Shown here piece after piece: positions 43,348 to 52,067 of a DNA stretch of 56,633 bases (positions are counted from its first letter, which is position 1; each line of letters begins with the position of its first letter). The DNA comes from Lachnospiraceae bacterium (GTDB lineage Bacteria; Bacillota; Clostridia; Lachnospirales; Lachnospiraceae): positions 1-56,633 of the forward strand of contig JALELK010000005.1 in assembly GCA_022768745.1 (NCBI GenBank). Direction: 5' to 3'. The notes beneath the pieces are model-generated. The model was not told the DNA's origin, made no database searches, and was given only the letters and a program-made list of their open reading frames with translations. Made by a program: the position numbers and the translations under genes.

Positions 43348-44529
43348 TTAAAGATATTTCTTTAATGCATCCACCTTGTCAAGAGCCTCCCAAGGAAGGT
43401 TCAAATCGTTACGTCCAAAGTGTCCGTATGCTGCTGTCTGCTTGTAGATAGGTCTTCTAAGATCTAACATCTTGATGATTCCTGCAGGACGAAGGTCGAA
43501 GTTCTCACGAACAATCTCAACCAACTTCTCCTCAGAAAGCTTTCCTGTACCAAAGGTATCTACCATAATAGATGTAGGCTGTGCTACACCGATGGCATAA
43601 GACAACTGGATTTCACACTTATCAGCCAATCCTGCTGCTACAATGTTCTTTGCAACATAACGAGCTGCATATGCTGCAGAACGGTCAACCTTTGTGCAGT
43701 CCTTACCGGAGAAAGCACCGCCGCCGTGACGAGCCATTCCACCGTATGTATCAACAATAATCTTACGTCCTGTCAAACCTGCATCACCGTGAGGTCCACC
43801 GATAACGAAACGTCCTGTTGGGTTGATAAAGAACTTTGTCTCATCATCAATCATTTCCTGAGGAAGAATTGGGTCAAATACATATTTCTTAATATCCTCA
43901 TGAATCTGCTCCTGAGTAACATCCTCATCATGCTGTGTTGAAAGAACTACGGCCTCTAATCTCTTAGGTGTGTTGTTCTCATCATATTCAACGGATACCT
44001 GTGTCTTTCCGTCTGGTCTTAAGTATGTAAGAGTACCATCCTTACGAACCTTAGTAAGCTGAAAAGCAAGCTTATGTGCAAGAGCGATAGGATAAGGCAT
44101 ATACTCCTCTGTCTCGTTGGTTGCATAACCAAACATCATACCCTGATCGCCGGCACCTGTATCAAGGTCATCTGTCAAATCACCCTTCTTTGCTTCAAGT
44201 GCCTTATCAACACCCATAGCGATATCAGCAGACTGCTGATCCAAAGCAACCATAACTGCACATGAGTTTCCGTCAAGACCTTTCTTTCCATCGTCATAAC
44301 CAATCTCAAGAACGGTATCACGTACGATAGAGGGAATATCCAATTTTGCCTTTGTTGTGATTTCTCCTGTTACCAATACAAATCCTGTACAAGATGCTGT
44401 CTCACAGGCAACACGGCTCATTGGATCCTGTGCCATACATGCATCAAGAATGGCATCAGAAACTGCGTCACATACCTTGTCAGGATGTCCTTCTGTCACT
44501 GATTCTGAAGTGAATAATAATTTTTCCAT
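43348..44529 (-). CDS. metK: S-adenosylmethionine synthetase
   Basis: A 393-residue enzyme making S-adenosylmethionine from methionine and [28 protein letters not shown], the P-loop-like [19 protein letters not shown] and [22 protein letters not shown] are all present. The ATG at 44529 has AAAGGAAG at good spacing; the frame upstream of it lies in the leader. It is controlled by a SAM-I riboswitch and closed by its own terminator, so it is probably monocistronic. Confidence 0.97.
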   Translation of the reverse strand: MEKLLFTSESVTEGHPDKVCDAVSDAILDACMAQDPMSRVACETASCTGFVLVTGEITTKAKLDIPSIVRDTVLEIGYDDGKKGLDGNSCAVMVALDQQSADIAMGVDKALEAKKGDLTDDLDTGAGDQGMMFGYATNETEEYMPYPIALAHKLAFQLTKVRKDGTLTYLRPDGKTQVSVEYDENNTPKRLEAVVLSTQHDEDVTQEQIHEDIKKYVFDPILPQEMIDDETKFFINPTGRFVIGGPHGDAGLTGRKIIVDTYGGMARHGGGAFSGKDCTKVDRSAAYAARYVAKNIVAAGLADKCEIQLSYAIGVAQPTSIMVDTFGTGKLSEEKLVEIVRENFDLRPAGIIKMLDLRRPIYKQTAAYGHFGRNDLNLPWEALDKVDALKKYL

Positions 44530-44563
44530 TTTTTCTTCCTTTCTGTTTTGCGTTTTTGCAAAT

Positions 44564-44587
44564 AAAAAAATCCGCCATAGCGGATTC
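44564..44587 (-). terminator. Expression-platform terminator of the metK riboswitch
   Basis: Minus strand: AATCCGC, loop TATG, GCGGATT, then TTTTTT. It lies right behind the SAM-I aptamer and 34 nt before the metK ATG. Confidence 0.88.
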
Positions 44588-44607
44588 AATTGTCAAAGAT
44601 AATCAAA

Positions 44608-44707
44608 TCCCTTATTGTTCGAGTCACTCGCTCAGGTTGGCACCTTCCATTTCGGGGTTGCCGTGGCTTCATCGATCCTTTGTATCTCCACCACTCTGAA
44701 TAAGAGA
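44608..44707 (-). promoter_or_regulatory. SAM-I (S-box) riboswitch aptamer
   Basis: Minus strand: P1 TCTTATTCAGAG ... AATAAGG, then the S-box core GTGGTGGAG, GGATCGATGAAGCC, CGGCAACC, GGTGCCAACCTGAGC. These match the SAM-I consensus. High SAM should favour P1 and the following terminator, switching metK off. Confidence 0.93.
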
Positions 44708-44751
44708 AAGTACAATATGAATTTTTTTTGACTTTGTCTTTGTCAGACAAG

Positions 44752-44780
44752 ACTTTACACCCCCATACATTATTTGTCAA
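44752..44780 (-). promoter_or_regulatory. metK promoter
   Basis: Minus strand: -35 TTGACA (44775-44780), 17-bp spacer, -10 TAAAGT (44752-44757), giving a riboswitch leader of about 215 nt. The -35 ends only 19 bp from that of the divergent HD-GYP promoter. Confidence 0.75.
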
Positions 44781-44799
44781 GTTTTTTACGGAAAAAACA

Positions 44800-44829
44800 T
44801 TGCAAAAATAGGGTTTATACATATATAAT
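44800..44829 (+). promoter_or_regulatory. Promoter of the HD-GYP gene
   Basis: -35 TTGCAA (44800-44805), 18-bp spacer, -10 TATAAT (44824-44829); the ATG at 44879 follows after a leader of about 45 nt. Confidence 0.65.
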
Positions 44830-44878
44830 AAAACTGTGTGTATTATATTTGCTAATCCACACCAAATGGGGGTTTACA

Positions 44879-46045
44879 ATGAAAAAAATATCAACATCGC
44901 AATTAAAGCCTGGTATGGTGGTTGAGAAAGCCATTACCACCAAACGTGGACAAGTGGTAGCCACCGCCGGAACAGAACTTACCGGTCAGCTGATTGCCAG
45001 ACTTTCTTTTTACAAAATTCCATTGGTCTATGTGACTGACGAGTCCGCTAATGTTACGGACACAACCGTGGATACTTCCATCGAGACCGCAGAGGAAAAG
45101 GAGGCTTCTACAGAAGCACCTCAGGAAAATGCTCCTCACCAGCCCTCTCAGATAGATACCACCCATTCCTATTCCCAGCACATAAGGACCACTCCTAAAT
45201 ATCATGAGTTTCAGGCAAATTATTCAAAAAATATTATTGCCCTGCAAAATACATTTCAAGGGATTATCGATGGGGATCCATCCACTGCATGTAACGAGCT
45301 GATTAAAAACGCAGAGACACTGTTTTCTTCCAAAACTTCTCTGGAGATTTTCGACATGATACATACCATGCGCGCTGTGGAGGACAGTACCTATGCCCAC
45401 TGTTTAAATGTGGCACTGATTTCCAGAGCCATCGGCAAATGGCTTCACCTTAACAAGGCGGATTTGGACACTCTGACTATGGCAGGACTTCTCCACGACA
45501 TTGGAAAAGTCAAGATTCCGGAGGAGATTTTAAATAAACAGGGAAAATTAACCGATGAAGAATTTGATTTGATTCGCAGTCATGCCAAGTTAGGCCACAA
45601 GATTTTAAGTCAGACAAATCTGGATACCCGAATTAAGCTGGCCGCACTGCAACACCATGAGCGTTTTGATGGTTCCGGTTATCCCAGAGGTCTGGAATCC
45701 GATGAGATTGATTTCTTTGCCTCAATCGTTGCCATTGCCGATGTATATGACGCTATGACCGCTGCCAGAGCATACCGTGCTCCTAAGTGTGCCTTTCAGG
45801 TGATTGCCGCTTTCGAGCAGGATGGTTTCCAGAAATACAATCCAAACGTTATCTTCACCTTCTTAGAGAGAGTTGCCGGTTGCTATAACAACAGCCGTGT
45901 TCTTCTATCCGATGGCAGAGTGGGACGTGTGGTATTTTTAAATAAGCACAAATTATCCCGGCCAATTATTGAGACGGATAACGGAGTCCTGATGGATTTA
46001 TCCAGAGGAGAAAACAAAGATATCTCCATAAACTCCATCCTTTAA
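44879..46045 (+). CDS. HD-GYP domain protein, probable cyclic-di-GMP phosphodiesterase
   Basis: A 388-residue cytoplasmic protein. Residues 1-55 form the small N-terminal domain often seen in front of HD-GYP (LKPGMVVEKAITTKRGQVVATAGTEL); 60-105 is a polar Thr/Glu linker. The catalytic domain (about 150-330) has HD at 206-207 in GLLHDIGKVKIP, HH at 259-260 and GSGYPRGL containing the GYP motif (267-269). All metal ligands I can locate are present, so hydrolysis of cyclic-di-GMP is expected. A short C-terminal beta domain follows. The ATG at 44879 has GGGGG at 6 nt; the upstream frame to 44774 is leader. One of the few plus-strand genes. Confidence 0.9.
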   Translation: MKKISTSQLKPGMVVEKAITTKRGQVVATAGTELTGQLIARLSFYKIPLVYVTDESANVTDTTVDTSIETAEEKEASTEAPQENAPHQPSQIDTTHSYSQHIRTTPKYHEFQANYSKNIIALQNTFQGIIDGDPSTACNELIKNAETLFSSKTSLEIFDMIHTMRAVEDSTYAHCLNVALISRAIGKWLHLNKADLDTLTMAGLLHDIGKVKIPEEILNKQGKLTDEEFDLIRSHAKLGHKILSQTNLDTRIKLAALQHHERFDGSGYPRGLESDEIDFFASIVAIADVYDAMTAARAYRAPKCAFQVIAAFEQDGFQKYNPNVIFTFLERVAGCYNNSRVLLSDGRVGRVVFLNKHKLSRPIIETDNGVLMDLSRGENKDISINSIL

Positions 46046-46063
46046 ATCAATTTTATGCATAAG

Positions 46064-46103
46064 AAAACCCGCCATTGATTTTTCAATGACGGGTTTATTT
46101 TTT
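46064..46103. terminator. Bidirectional terminator between the HD-GYP gene and murA
   Basis: AAACCCGCCATTGA pairs with TCAATGACGGGTTT (one bulge), followed on the plus strand by ATTTTTTC and on the minus strand by TCTT. It closes both convergent transcripts. Confidence 0.8.
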
Positions 46104-46132
46104 CATAAATTTATCTGACCGATGGATTTATC

Positions 46133-47425
46133 CTATGAAACCTGAAGAATAAACTTCTGGATTTCCTTATCACAACTGGTCTTCTCAATCTGAGCACCCA
46201 GACTTCTCAATTTTTTCTCGAAATCCTCGTAACCTCTCTGGATAAAATGAATATCATCCACAATAGTGATTCCGTCTGCCGCCATTCCTGCGATAACCAA
46301 AGCCGCACCTGCTCGCAAATCAGGAGCACAAACTCTAGCTCCGGTGTATTTCTTTACTCCACGGATAATGGCGATATTACTCTCCACCCGAATGTCCGCT
46401 CCCATACGGGATAACTCATCCACATATTTGAAACGATTTTCAAAAATACTCTCGGTCACTGTGCTGGTACCCTCGGCAATTCCCAAGACCACTGCCATCT
46501 GTGGCTGCATATCTGTAGGATAACCCGGATACGGAAGGGTTGTAATCTGGGTATGGTGCAAGCCCTTGTTTGCCACAATACGCACTGCATCATCAAACTC
46601 CTCAATTTCACAACCGGCCTCAATCAACTTGGCAGAGGTTGCCTCCAAGTGCTTTGGAATCACATTTTTCAGAAGAACATCTCCCCCTGTAGCTGCTGCG
46701 GCACACATAAAAGTTCCCGCCTCAATCTGATCAGGAATCACAGAATACTCTGATTTATGAAGTTTTTCCACCCCTACAATACGAATCACATCGGTTCCGG
46801 CACCTCGGATGTTGGCTCCCATACTGTTTAAGAAATTGGCTACATCCACCACATGGGGCTCCTTTGCCGCATTCTCAATCACGGTCTTGCCATCAGCCAA
46901 AGCGGCAGCCATCATTACATTGATGGTAGCTCCCACGGAAACCTTATCCATATAGATGTGATTTCCAACTAACCTCTCAGCCTTTGCAGAAATCAGACCA
47001 TAACTGATATCCACCTCTGCTCCCAAGGCTCTGAATCCTTTTACATGTAAATCAATAGGGCGACTTCCGATGACACAGCCTCCCGGCAATGCCACTTCCG
47101 CCTTTTTATATTTTCCAAGTAAAGCTCCCAACAAATAGTAGGAAGCGCGAATCTTTTTAATATACTCATAATCCACACTGAGCTGACCAATGGTTGAGCC
47201 GTTAATTCTGGCTGTATGTCTGCCAATGCGTTCTACAATTGCCCCGATGTCACTGAGGGCATCCAACATAATATTGATATCCCTTACATCCGGCAAATTA
47301 TCTATCGTCACAGTTTCATCCGTCATAATTGCCGCTGCAAGAATAGCCAGGGCCGCATTTTTTGCGCCGCCAATTTCAACTTCTCCGGCAATAGGATTTC
47401 CACCTTTTATTACAAACTGCTCCAT
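46133..47425 (-). CDS. murA: UDP-N-acetylglucosamine 1-carboxyvinyltransferase MurA
   Basis: A 430-residue enzyme catalysing the first committed step of peptidoglycan synthesis. GGAKNAALAILAAAIM contains the active-site Lys; the catalytic loop Cys is in LPGGCVIGSRPIDLH, so fosfomycin sensitivity is expected from the Cys. The C-terminal GADIRVESNIAII and DLRAGAALVIAGM are typical. GAGGTGTGTT precedes the ATG. An extended -10 (TGTGGTATACT) about 45 nt upstream is a possible promoter with a weak -35. Confidence 0.96.
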   Translation of the reverse strand: MEQFVIKGGNPIAGEVEIGGAKNAALAILAAAIMTDETVTIDNLPDVRDINIMLDALSDIGAIVERIGRHTARINGSTIGQLSVDYEYIKKIRASYYLLGALLGKYKKAEVALPGGCVIGSRPIDLHVKGFRALGAEVDISYGLISAKAERLVGNHIYMDKVSVGATINVMMAAALADGKTVIENAAKEPHVVDVANFLNSMGANIRGAGTDVIRIVGVEKLHKSEYSVIPDQIEAGTFMCAAAATGGDVLLKNVIPKHLEATSAKLIEAGCEIEEFDDAVRIVANKGLHHTQITTLPYPGYPTDMQPQMAVVLGIAEGTSTVTESIFENRFKYVDELSRMGADIRVESNIAIIRGVKKYTGARVCAPDLRAGAALVIAGMAADGITIVDDIHFIQRGYEDFEKKLRSLGAQIEKTSCDKEIQKFILQVS

Positions 47426-47508
47426 AACACACCTCGAAAAAATGTTTCATGTAGTTACACAAAATCAGTATACCACATATAGTATAATATGCGCTACATA
47501 ATCTTATG

Positions 47509-49263
47509 TTACTCTTCCAAACCAAACTGCTTCCGATACAATTTAGCATAATATCCGCCTTTTGCCAAGAGTTCTTTGTGATTTCCCTGTTCCAAAACTT
47601 TCCCATCCTGCATATAGAGGATGACATCTGCCTCTCGAATGGTAGACAATCTGTGGGCAACCACAAAGGAAGTCCTGCCCTCCATCATAGTCTGGAAGGC
47701 TGACTGTATCTTCATCTCCGTTCGGGTATCAATGGAAGAAGTAGCCTCATCCAAAATCAACATCGGCGGCAACGCCAGCATCACTCTGGTAATACATAAC
47801 AACTGCCGTTCTCCCTGGGATAAACTTCCATCATCACTGGTAATAAAGGTATCGTATCCCTGGGGAAGTCGTTTGATAAATCCGTGGGCATGGGACATTT
47901 TTGCCGCAGCTACCATCTCTTCCTGGGTGGCGTCAGGATTTGCCACCAAAAGGTTGTCCCGGATGGTTCCCTCCATAAGCCATGTCTCCTGCAACACCAT
48001 TCCAAACTGTTCTCTCAGATTTTTTCTGGTGATACTGCGGATATCCACTCCGTCAATGGTAATGCTTCCCCCGGTAATCTCATAGAAACGCATCAGCAGG
48101 TTAATCAAGGTGGTCTTTCCGCTTCCGGTAGGACCAACAATTGCCACACGCCATCCCGGCTTGATGGACAAATTCAAATGTTCTATCAACGGCTTCGCCG
48201 GGTCATAGGAGAAGGAGACATCCGAAAACTCTATAGTTCCCTCTACATTCTGAAGGAAGTTCTCATCACTTTCCTCCACTGGTTTTTCATCCATCATCTC
48301 AAAAATACGGGCACCACAGGCCAAGGCATTCTGGAGTTCCGTCACCACTCCGGAGATTTCGTTGAAAGGCTTCGCATATTGACTGGCATATGCCAAAAAA
48401 CTGGTGAGTCCCCCCACACTGATTCCACCGGAGATAGCCAAAAGTGCTCCTGCCACACCTACACCACTGTAAATCAGACTGTTGACAAATCTGGTTGCAG
48501 GATTGGTAATGGATGAGAAAAAGGTTGCCTTTAAAGAGCTGTCTGCCAGTTTCTGATTCAACACGCTGAATTCCTCTTTGGCATTTTCTCTGTAGGCAAA
48601 AGCTGCAACCACCCGCTGTTGCTCAATCATCTCATTGGCATAGCTGGTCTGCTCTCCTCTGTTCTTTGCCTGAAGCTGAAACATTGCATAGGTTTTCTGG
48701 GCAATAAATTTTGCCACCAGAAGAGACACCGGTGTAAACACAATCACCACCAATGCAATTACTGCATTCACACGGACCATAAAAATAATGGTTCCCAAAA
48801 TCGTTAAAACACCGGTAAACAACTGGCTGAATCCCATAAGCAATCCATCAGAAAATACATCTGCATCTGTGGTAATACGACTCATATAATCCCCATGAGA
48901 GTGTCCGTCAATATGTCGGATAGGCATAATCATCATTTTATCAAAGGCCTTCTGTCTCATATTTTTCGTCACATCATAGGTCACATAATTATTCAACCGG
49001 TTCATAATCCACTGGAAAATAAAAGTTCCGGCAATCGCAAATGCCATCTTCCCTACAATCTTCCACAAACCAGCTGTATCAATATTGTCCACTCCCACCA
49101 TACAGTCCACTGCTTCACCGATATATACCGGAATCATCAATGTAAACACCACGGTAAAAGCCGCACAAATCAGGCTGGCAATCAGGTGAAACCGGTAAGG
49201 TTTCAATTCCTGTAACACTCTTTTTATAATTTGGGTTTGTTTTTTATCTATTTTTTTACTCAT
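47509..49263 (-). CDS. Heterodimeric ABC exporter, half-transporter with the intact ATP site
   Basis: A 584-residue fusion of a six-helix transmembrane domain and an ATPase. Walker A GPTGSGKTT, signature LSQGERQ, Walker B MLILDEATSSID with the catalytic Glu, and H-loop VVAHRLS are all canonical. It pairs with the protein encoded immediately upstream to form a type IV exporter of BmrCD/TM287-288 type, exporting drugs, lipids or peptides. The ATG at 49263 overlaps the stop of its partner (AATGAGTAA); the longer start at 49275 is rejected. Confidence 0.9.
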   Translation of the reverse strand: MSKKIDKKQTQIIKRVLQELKPYRFHLIASLICAAFTVVFTLMIPVYIGEAVDCMVGVDNIDTAGLWKIVGKMAFAIAGTFIFQWIMNRLNNYVTYDVTKNMRQKAFDKMMIMPIRHIDGHSHGDYMSRITTDADVFSDGLLMGFSQLFTGVLTILGTIIFMVRVNAVIALVVIVFTPVSLLVAKFIAQKTYAMFQLQAKNRGEQTSYANEMIEQQRVVAAFAYRENAKEEFSVLNQKLADSSLKATFFSSITNPATRFVNSLIYSGVGVAGALLAISGGISVGGLTSFLAYASQYAKPFNEISGVVTELQNALACGARIFEMMDEKPVEESDENFLQNVEGTIEFSDVSFSYDPAKPLIEHLNLSIKPGWRVAIVGPTGSGKTTLINLLMRFYEITGGSITIDGVDIRSITRKNLREQFGMVLQETWLMEGTIRDNLLVANPDATQEEMVAAAKMSHAHGFIKRLPQGYDTFITSDDGSLSQGERQLLCITRVMLALPPMLILDEATSSIDTRTEMKIQSAFQTMMEGRTSFVVAHRLSTIREADVILYMQDGKVLEQGNHKELLAKGGYYAKLYRKQFGLEE

Positions 49264-50992
49264 TCTGCTCACCATCCTCTTCCGGGAATTGTGAATGATA
49301 TATCTCCCGATAAACCTCGTTGGATTGTAACAGCTCTCGGTGGGTTCCCCAGCCTACACATTCTCCGTTATCCAACACCAAAATCCGGTCCGCATCCATA
49401 ACAGAGGATGCCCTCTGGGATACAATAACCACTGTCGGTTTCCATGGAAGTTCCGCCAAATCCTTTCTCAGTCTGGCATCTGTAGACGCATCCAGCGCTG
49501 AGGAGGCATCATCCAGCAAAATCAAATCCGGTTTTCCCGCCAGCGCTCTTGCAATGGTAAGCCGCTGTCTCTGTCCTCCGGAAAAGTTTCTTGCGCCTTG
49601 CAACACTTCCTCGTCCAGGCCCTTTTCCTTTGCCTGAACCACATCCTTTGCCTGTGCCCACTGTAAAGCATCCTCTACATCTTTCTCGGTAATTCCGTCT
49701 CTGCCAAAAATGATATTTTCCCGAATGGTTCCTGTAAACAGCACTGCCTTCTGGAAGACCATTCCAATCTTTTTTTCCAGTTCTTCATCTGTATAGGATG
49801 CCACATCTTCTCCAAACAGGGTTACCCTGCCGGAAGTGGCATCATAGGCATGTATCATCAACTGCAAAACGGTGGACTTTCCGGAACCTGTTCCTCCAAT
49901 AATACCGATTCGCTCATGTTCTTTTGCCTCGAAGGAAATATTTGCCAAAGATGGCTCCGATGAACCCGGATAACAAAAAGTAACATCCTCAAATTTCAAA
50001 GCAATTTCCTTTTCCTCTGTGGTATCCTTCTGTGCAACTCTTCGCTGATCCGCCTGCATATCCATCACTTCAGCCACACGCCCTACCGATGGCACACATC
50101 GCATAAGGATAACAATCAGGTTTGCCAGTTTTATCAGTTCCACCAATATCTGTGACATATAATTCACCAGGGCAACCACTTCACCCTTTGCCAGGATTCC
50201 TGCGCCTACCCAGTCAGCTCCCACCCAGAGAAGTAAAACAATTCCTAAGTTTACCAGCACATAAGTCACCGGATTTAGAAGTGCTGAAATCTTTCCCGCA
50301 TGAATCTGGTCCGCATAGAGACTTCCGGTTTTTTCCCTGAAATCCTGCAACTGCTCTTCCTGGTTTCCAAAGGCACGGATTACCCTTGCCCCCTCTAAGT
50401 TTTCTCCCACAGAAAGAAATACTTTTTCCAGTTTCTTCTGCACCGTAGCAAAAATAGGAAGGGTGGACTTCATAATTCCGTAGACCACCAAGGACAAGCA
50501 TAGAATAATGATGGCAAAAATAATAGCCGCCTTTGCCCGGATGGTCCAAGCCATAATCATTGCTCCAAACACAATAAAAGGTGAGCGCAAAAACAGTCGC
50601 AAAAACATATTGATTCCGTTTTGCAACTGGTTAATGTCCGAGGTAATTCTGGTAATCAGAGCTGAACTACCCTGAGAGCTATGGCTCTCTGCAGACATAT
50701 CCATAATATGATAAAACAAATCCTCTCTCATTTTTGATGCAGAAAAGATGGCCGCTTTCGCCGCAAAATACTGGGCTGTAATGGCAAATGCCAATCCCAC
50801 AACGGCCAGAAGTACCAGCACCAGACTCATACGAATCACATAGGACACATCACGGTTTGCAATTCCCACATCAATGATAGATGCCATCACCAGTGGCACC
50901 AATAACTCAAAAATGGCTTCCATCATTTTAAAGACGGGAGCCAATATGCTTTCCTTTTTGTACTCTTTCAGATAATTTAATAAAAACTTCAT
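49256..50992 (-). CDS. Heterodimeric ABC exporter, half-transporter with a degenerate ATP site
   Basis: A 578-residue half-transporter with six transmembrane helices and an ATPase domain. Walker A GGTGSGKST and signature NFSGGQRQR are intact, but the catalytic Glu after Walker B is Asp (LILLDDASSALD) and the H-loop His is Gln (VIVSQRAS). Such asymmetry is the rule in heterodimeric exporters. AGAGGTT precedes the ATG. It starts 20 nt after a terminator-like hairpin that closes the foldase gene. Confidence 0.9.
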   Translation of the reverse strand: MKFLLNYLKEYKKESILAPVFKMMEAIFELLVPLVMASIIDVGIANRDVSYVIRMSLVLVLLAVVGLAFAITAQYFAAKAAIFSASKMREDLFYHIMDMSAESHSSQGSSALITRITSDINQLQNGINMFLRLFLRSPFIVFGAMIMAWTIRAKAAIIFAIIILCLSLVVYGIMKSTLPIFATVQKKLEKVFLSVGENLEGARVIRAFGNQEEQLQDFREKTGSLYADQIHAGKISALLNPVTYVLVNLGIVLLLWVGADWVGAGILAKGEVVALVNYMSQILVELIKLANLIVILMRCVPSVGRVAEVMDMQADQRRVAQKDTTEEKEIALKFEDVTFCYPGSSEPSLANISFEAKEHERIGIIGGTGSGKSTVLQLMIHAYDATSGRVTLFGEDVASYTDEELEKKIGMVFQKAVLFTGTIRENIIFGRDGITEKDVEDALQWAQAKDVVQAKEKGLDEEVLQGARNFSGGQRQRLTIARALAGKPDLILLDDASSALDASTDARLRKDLAELPWKPTVVIVSQRASSVMDADRILVLDNGECVGWGTHRELLQSNEVYREIYHSQFPEEDGEQNE

Positions 50993-51013
50993 AACCTCTC
51001 CAAGATAAGTAAA

Positions 51014-51035
51014 AGCAAGGGGAAATCCCCTTGCT
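51014..51035 (-). terminator. Terminator-like hairpin after the PrsA-like gene
   Basis: Minus strand: AGCAAGGGG, loop ATTT, CCCCTTGCT, then TTTACTT. The stem is strong but the T-run weak; read-through may supply the ABC exporter genes, for which no promoter is visible in the short gap. Confidence 0.65.
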
Positions 51036-51042
51036 CTAAGTT

Positions 51043-52053
51043 TTATTTATTTCCTTCGGTAGATTTTGCCTCAAACATGGTATCAAATTTTACTTTTGCC
51101 CACTGTTTTTTGTCCACCTTCCAGGTGATTTTCTTTTTCCAACTCTCCACCTGCTTGTTGTAGGCTTTGCTTCGCTGCTCCTCTTCCAGAGAAGCCTTCT
51201 TCTTTGCAGTGGCCTTTTCATCATACTGGCTGTCAAGACGAACTACATAATATCCGACGTTCTTTACCGCAATAACATCTGAAACCTGTCCCACTTCCAA
51301 TGCATCTGCCGCCTTTGTGACAGCCTCATCTAAGCTGGAGTCGTCCTTACCATAGGTAGTGGTCTTAACCTCTACTCCTGCTGCCTGGGCAGCTTCGTCG
51401 AAGTTTTCTGCTCCTGCCAGACTCTTAGCCTGGGCCTTCATTTCCTTTTTCTGTTCTTTGGTGACTTCCACTGTCTTTCCGCTGGAATCTTTGGTATCAG
51501 CCGTGCTAAACTTTACATAGGAAATTGCTTTTTGAGCCGCATCCTCATCGGAAACGGAAACCTTTGCTTTTGCTTTGATGACAGCCTCCATTTTTTTCAC
51601 GATGGTCTGCTCTGTAAGGTACTGCTCTACATACTCCTGCGTTGCCCCCATCTCTTTGAGGGTGTCTTTCTCATTGTTCTTAATGAATTTTTTTGCAGCC
51701 TTTGTGATGGCCTTCTTTTCCTTATCAGAAAGCTTCACATCATATTCCTCTGCATGCTTCTGAAGCACATATCCCTCTTCCATAGATGTGAGGATGTTTT
51801 CCTTTACCAGTTCCTCCATGGTCTGGTCGCCCTGCTTCTGGCTCCACATCTCGTCCCCAATATATCCGGAATACATTCCGTCATACATGGACTGGGTAAA
51901 GCGGGCATAGAAATTGCCATAACCCATAGAAATGGTATCTTTTCCTTTATCTATATTTACTAACGTGGCATTTTTATTGATTCCACAACCGGTAAAAAGT
52001 ACTGCTCCCGCCATAGCGACTGCTAATACTGTTTTCAAGCACTTGTTTTTCAT
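51043..52053 (-). CDS. PrsA/SurA-like foldase lipoprotein (peptidyl-prolyl isomerase)
   Basis: A 336-residue exported lipoprotein with lipobox FTGC (Cys23). A SurA-like helical N-domain with many Lys/Glu residues (about 60-170) is followed by a region of parvulin type (about 175-290; AGAENFDEAAQAAG, ALEVGQVSDVIAVKNVGYYVVRL). It is expected to help exported proteins fold at the outer face of the membrane. Clostridia usually carry it between mfd and spoVT; here it follows mfd by 14 nt but spoVT is absent from the neighbourhood. Confidence 0.85.
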   Translation of the reverse strand: MKNKCLKTVLAVAMAGAVLFTGCGINKNATLVNIDKGKDTISMGYGNFYARFTQSMYDGMYSGYIGDEMWSQKQGDQTMEELVKENILTSMEEGYVLQKHAEEYDVKLSDKEKKAITKAAKKFIKNNEKDTLKEMGATQEYVEQYLTEQTIVKKMEAVIKAKAKVSVSDEDAAQKAISYVKFSTADTKDSSGKTVEVTKEQKKEMKAQAKSLAGAENFDEAAQAAGVEVKTTTYGKDDSSLDEAVTKAADALEVGQVSDVIAVKNVGYYVVRLDSQYDEKATAKKKASLEEEQRSKAYNKQVESWKKKITWKVDKKQWAKVKFDTMFEAKSTEGNK

Positions 52054-52067
52054 GACACTGTTTCTCC

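Noticed and set aside
44586-44822. A 78-codon minus-strand frame upstream of metK
   Set aside because: It lies across the metK promoter and the SAM-I riboswitch, whose RNA motifs fully explain the sequence.
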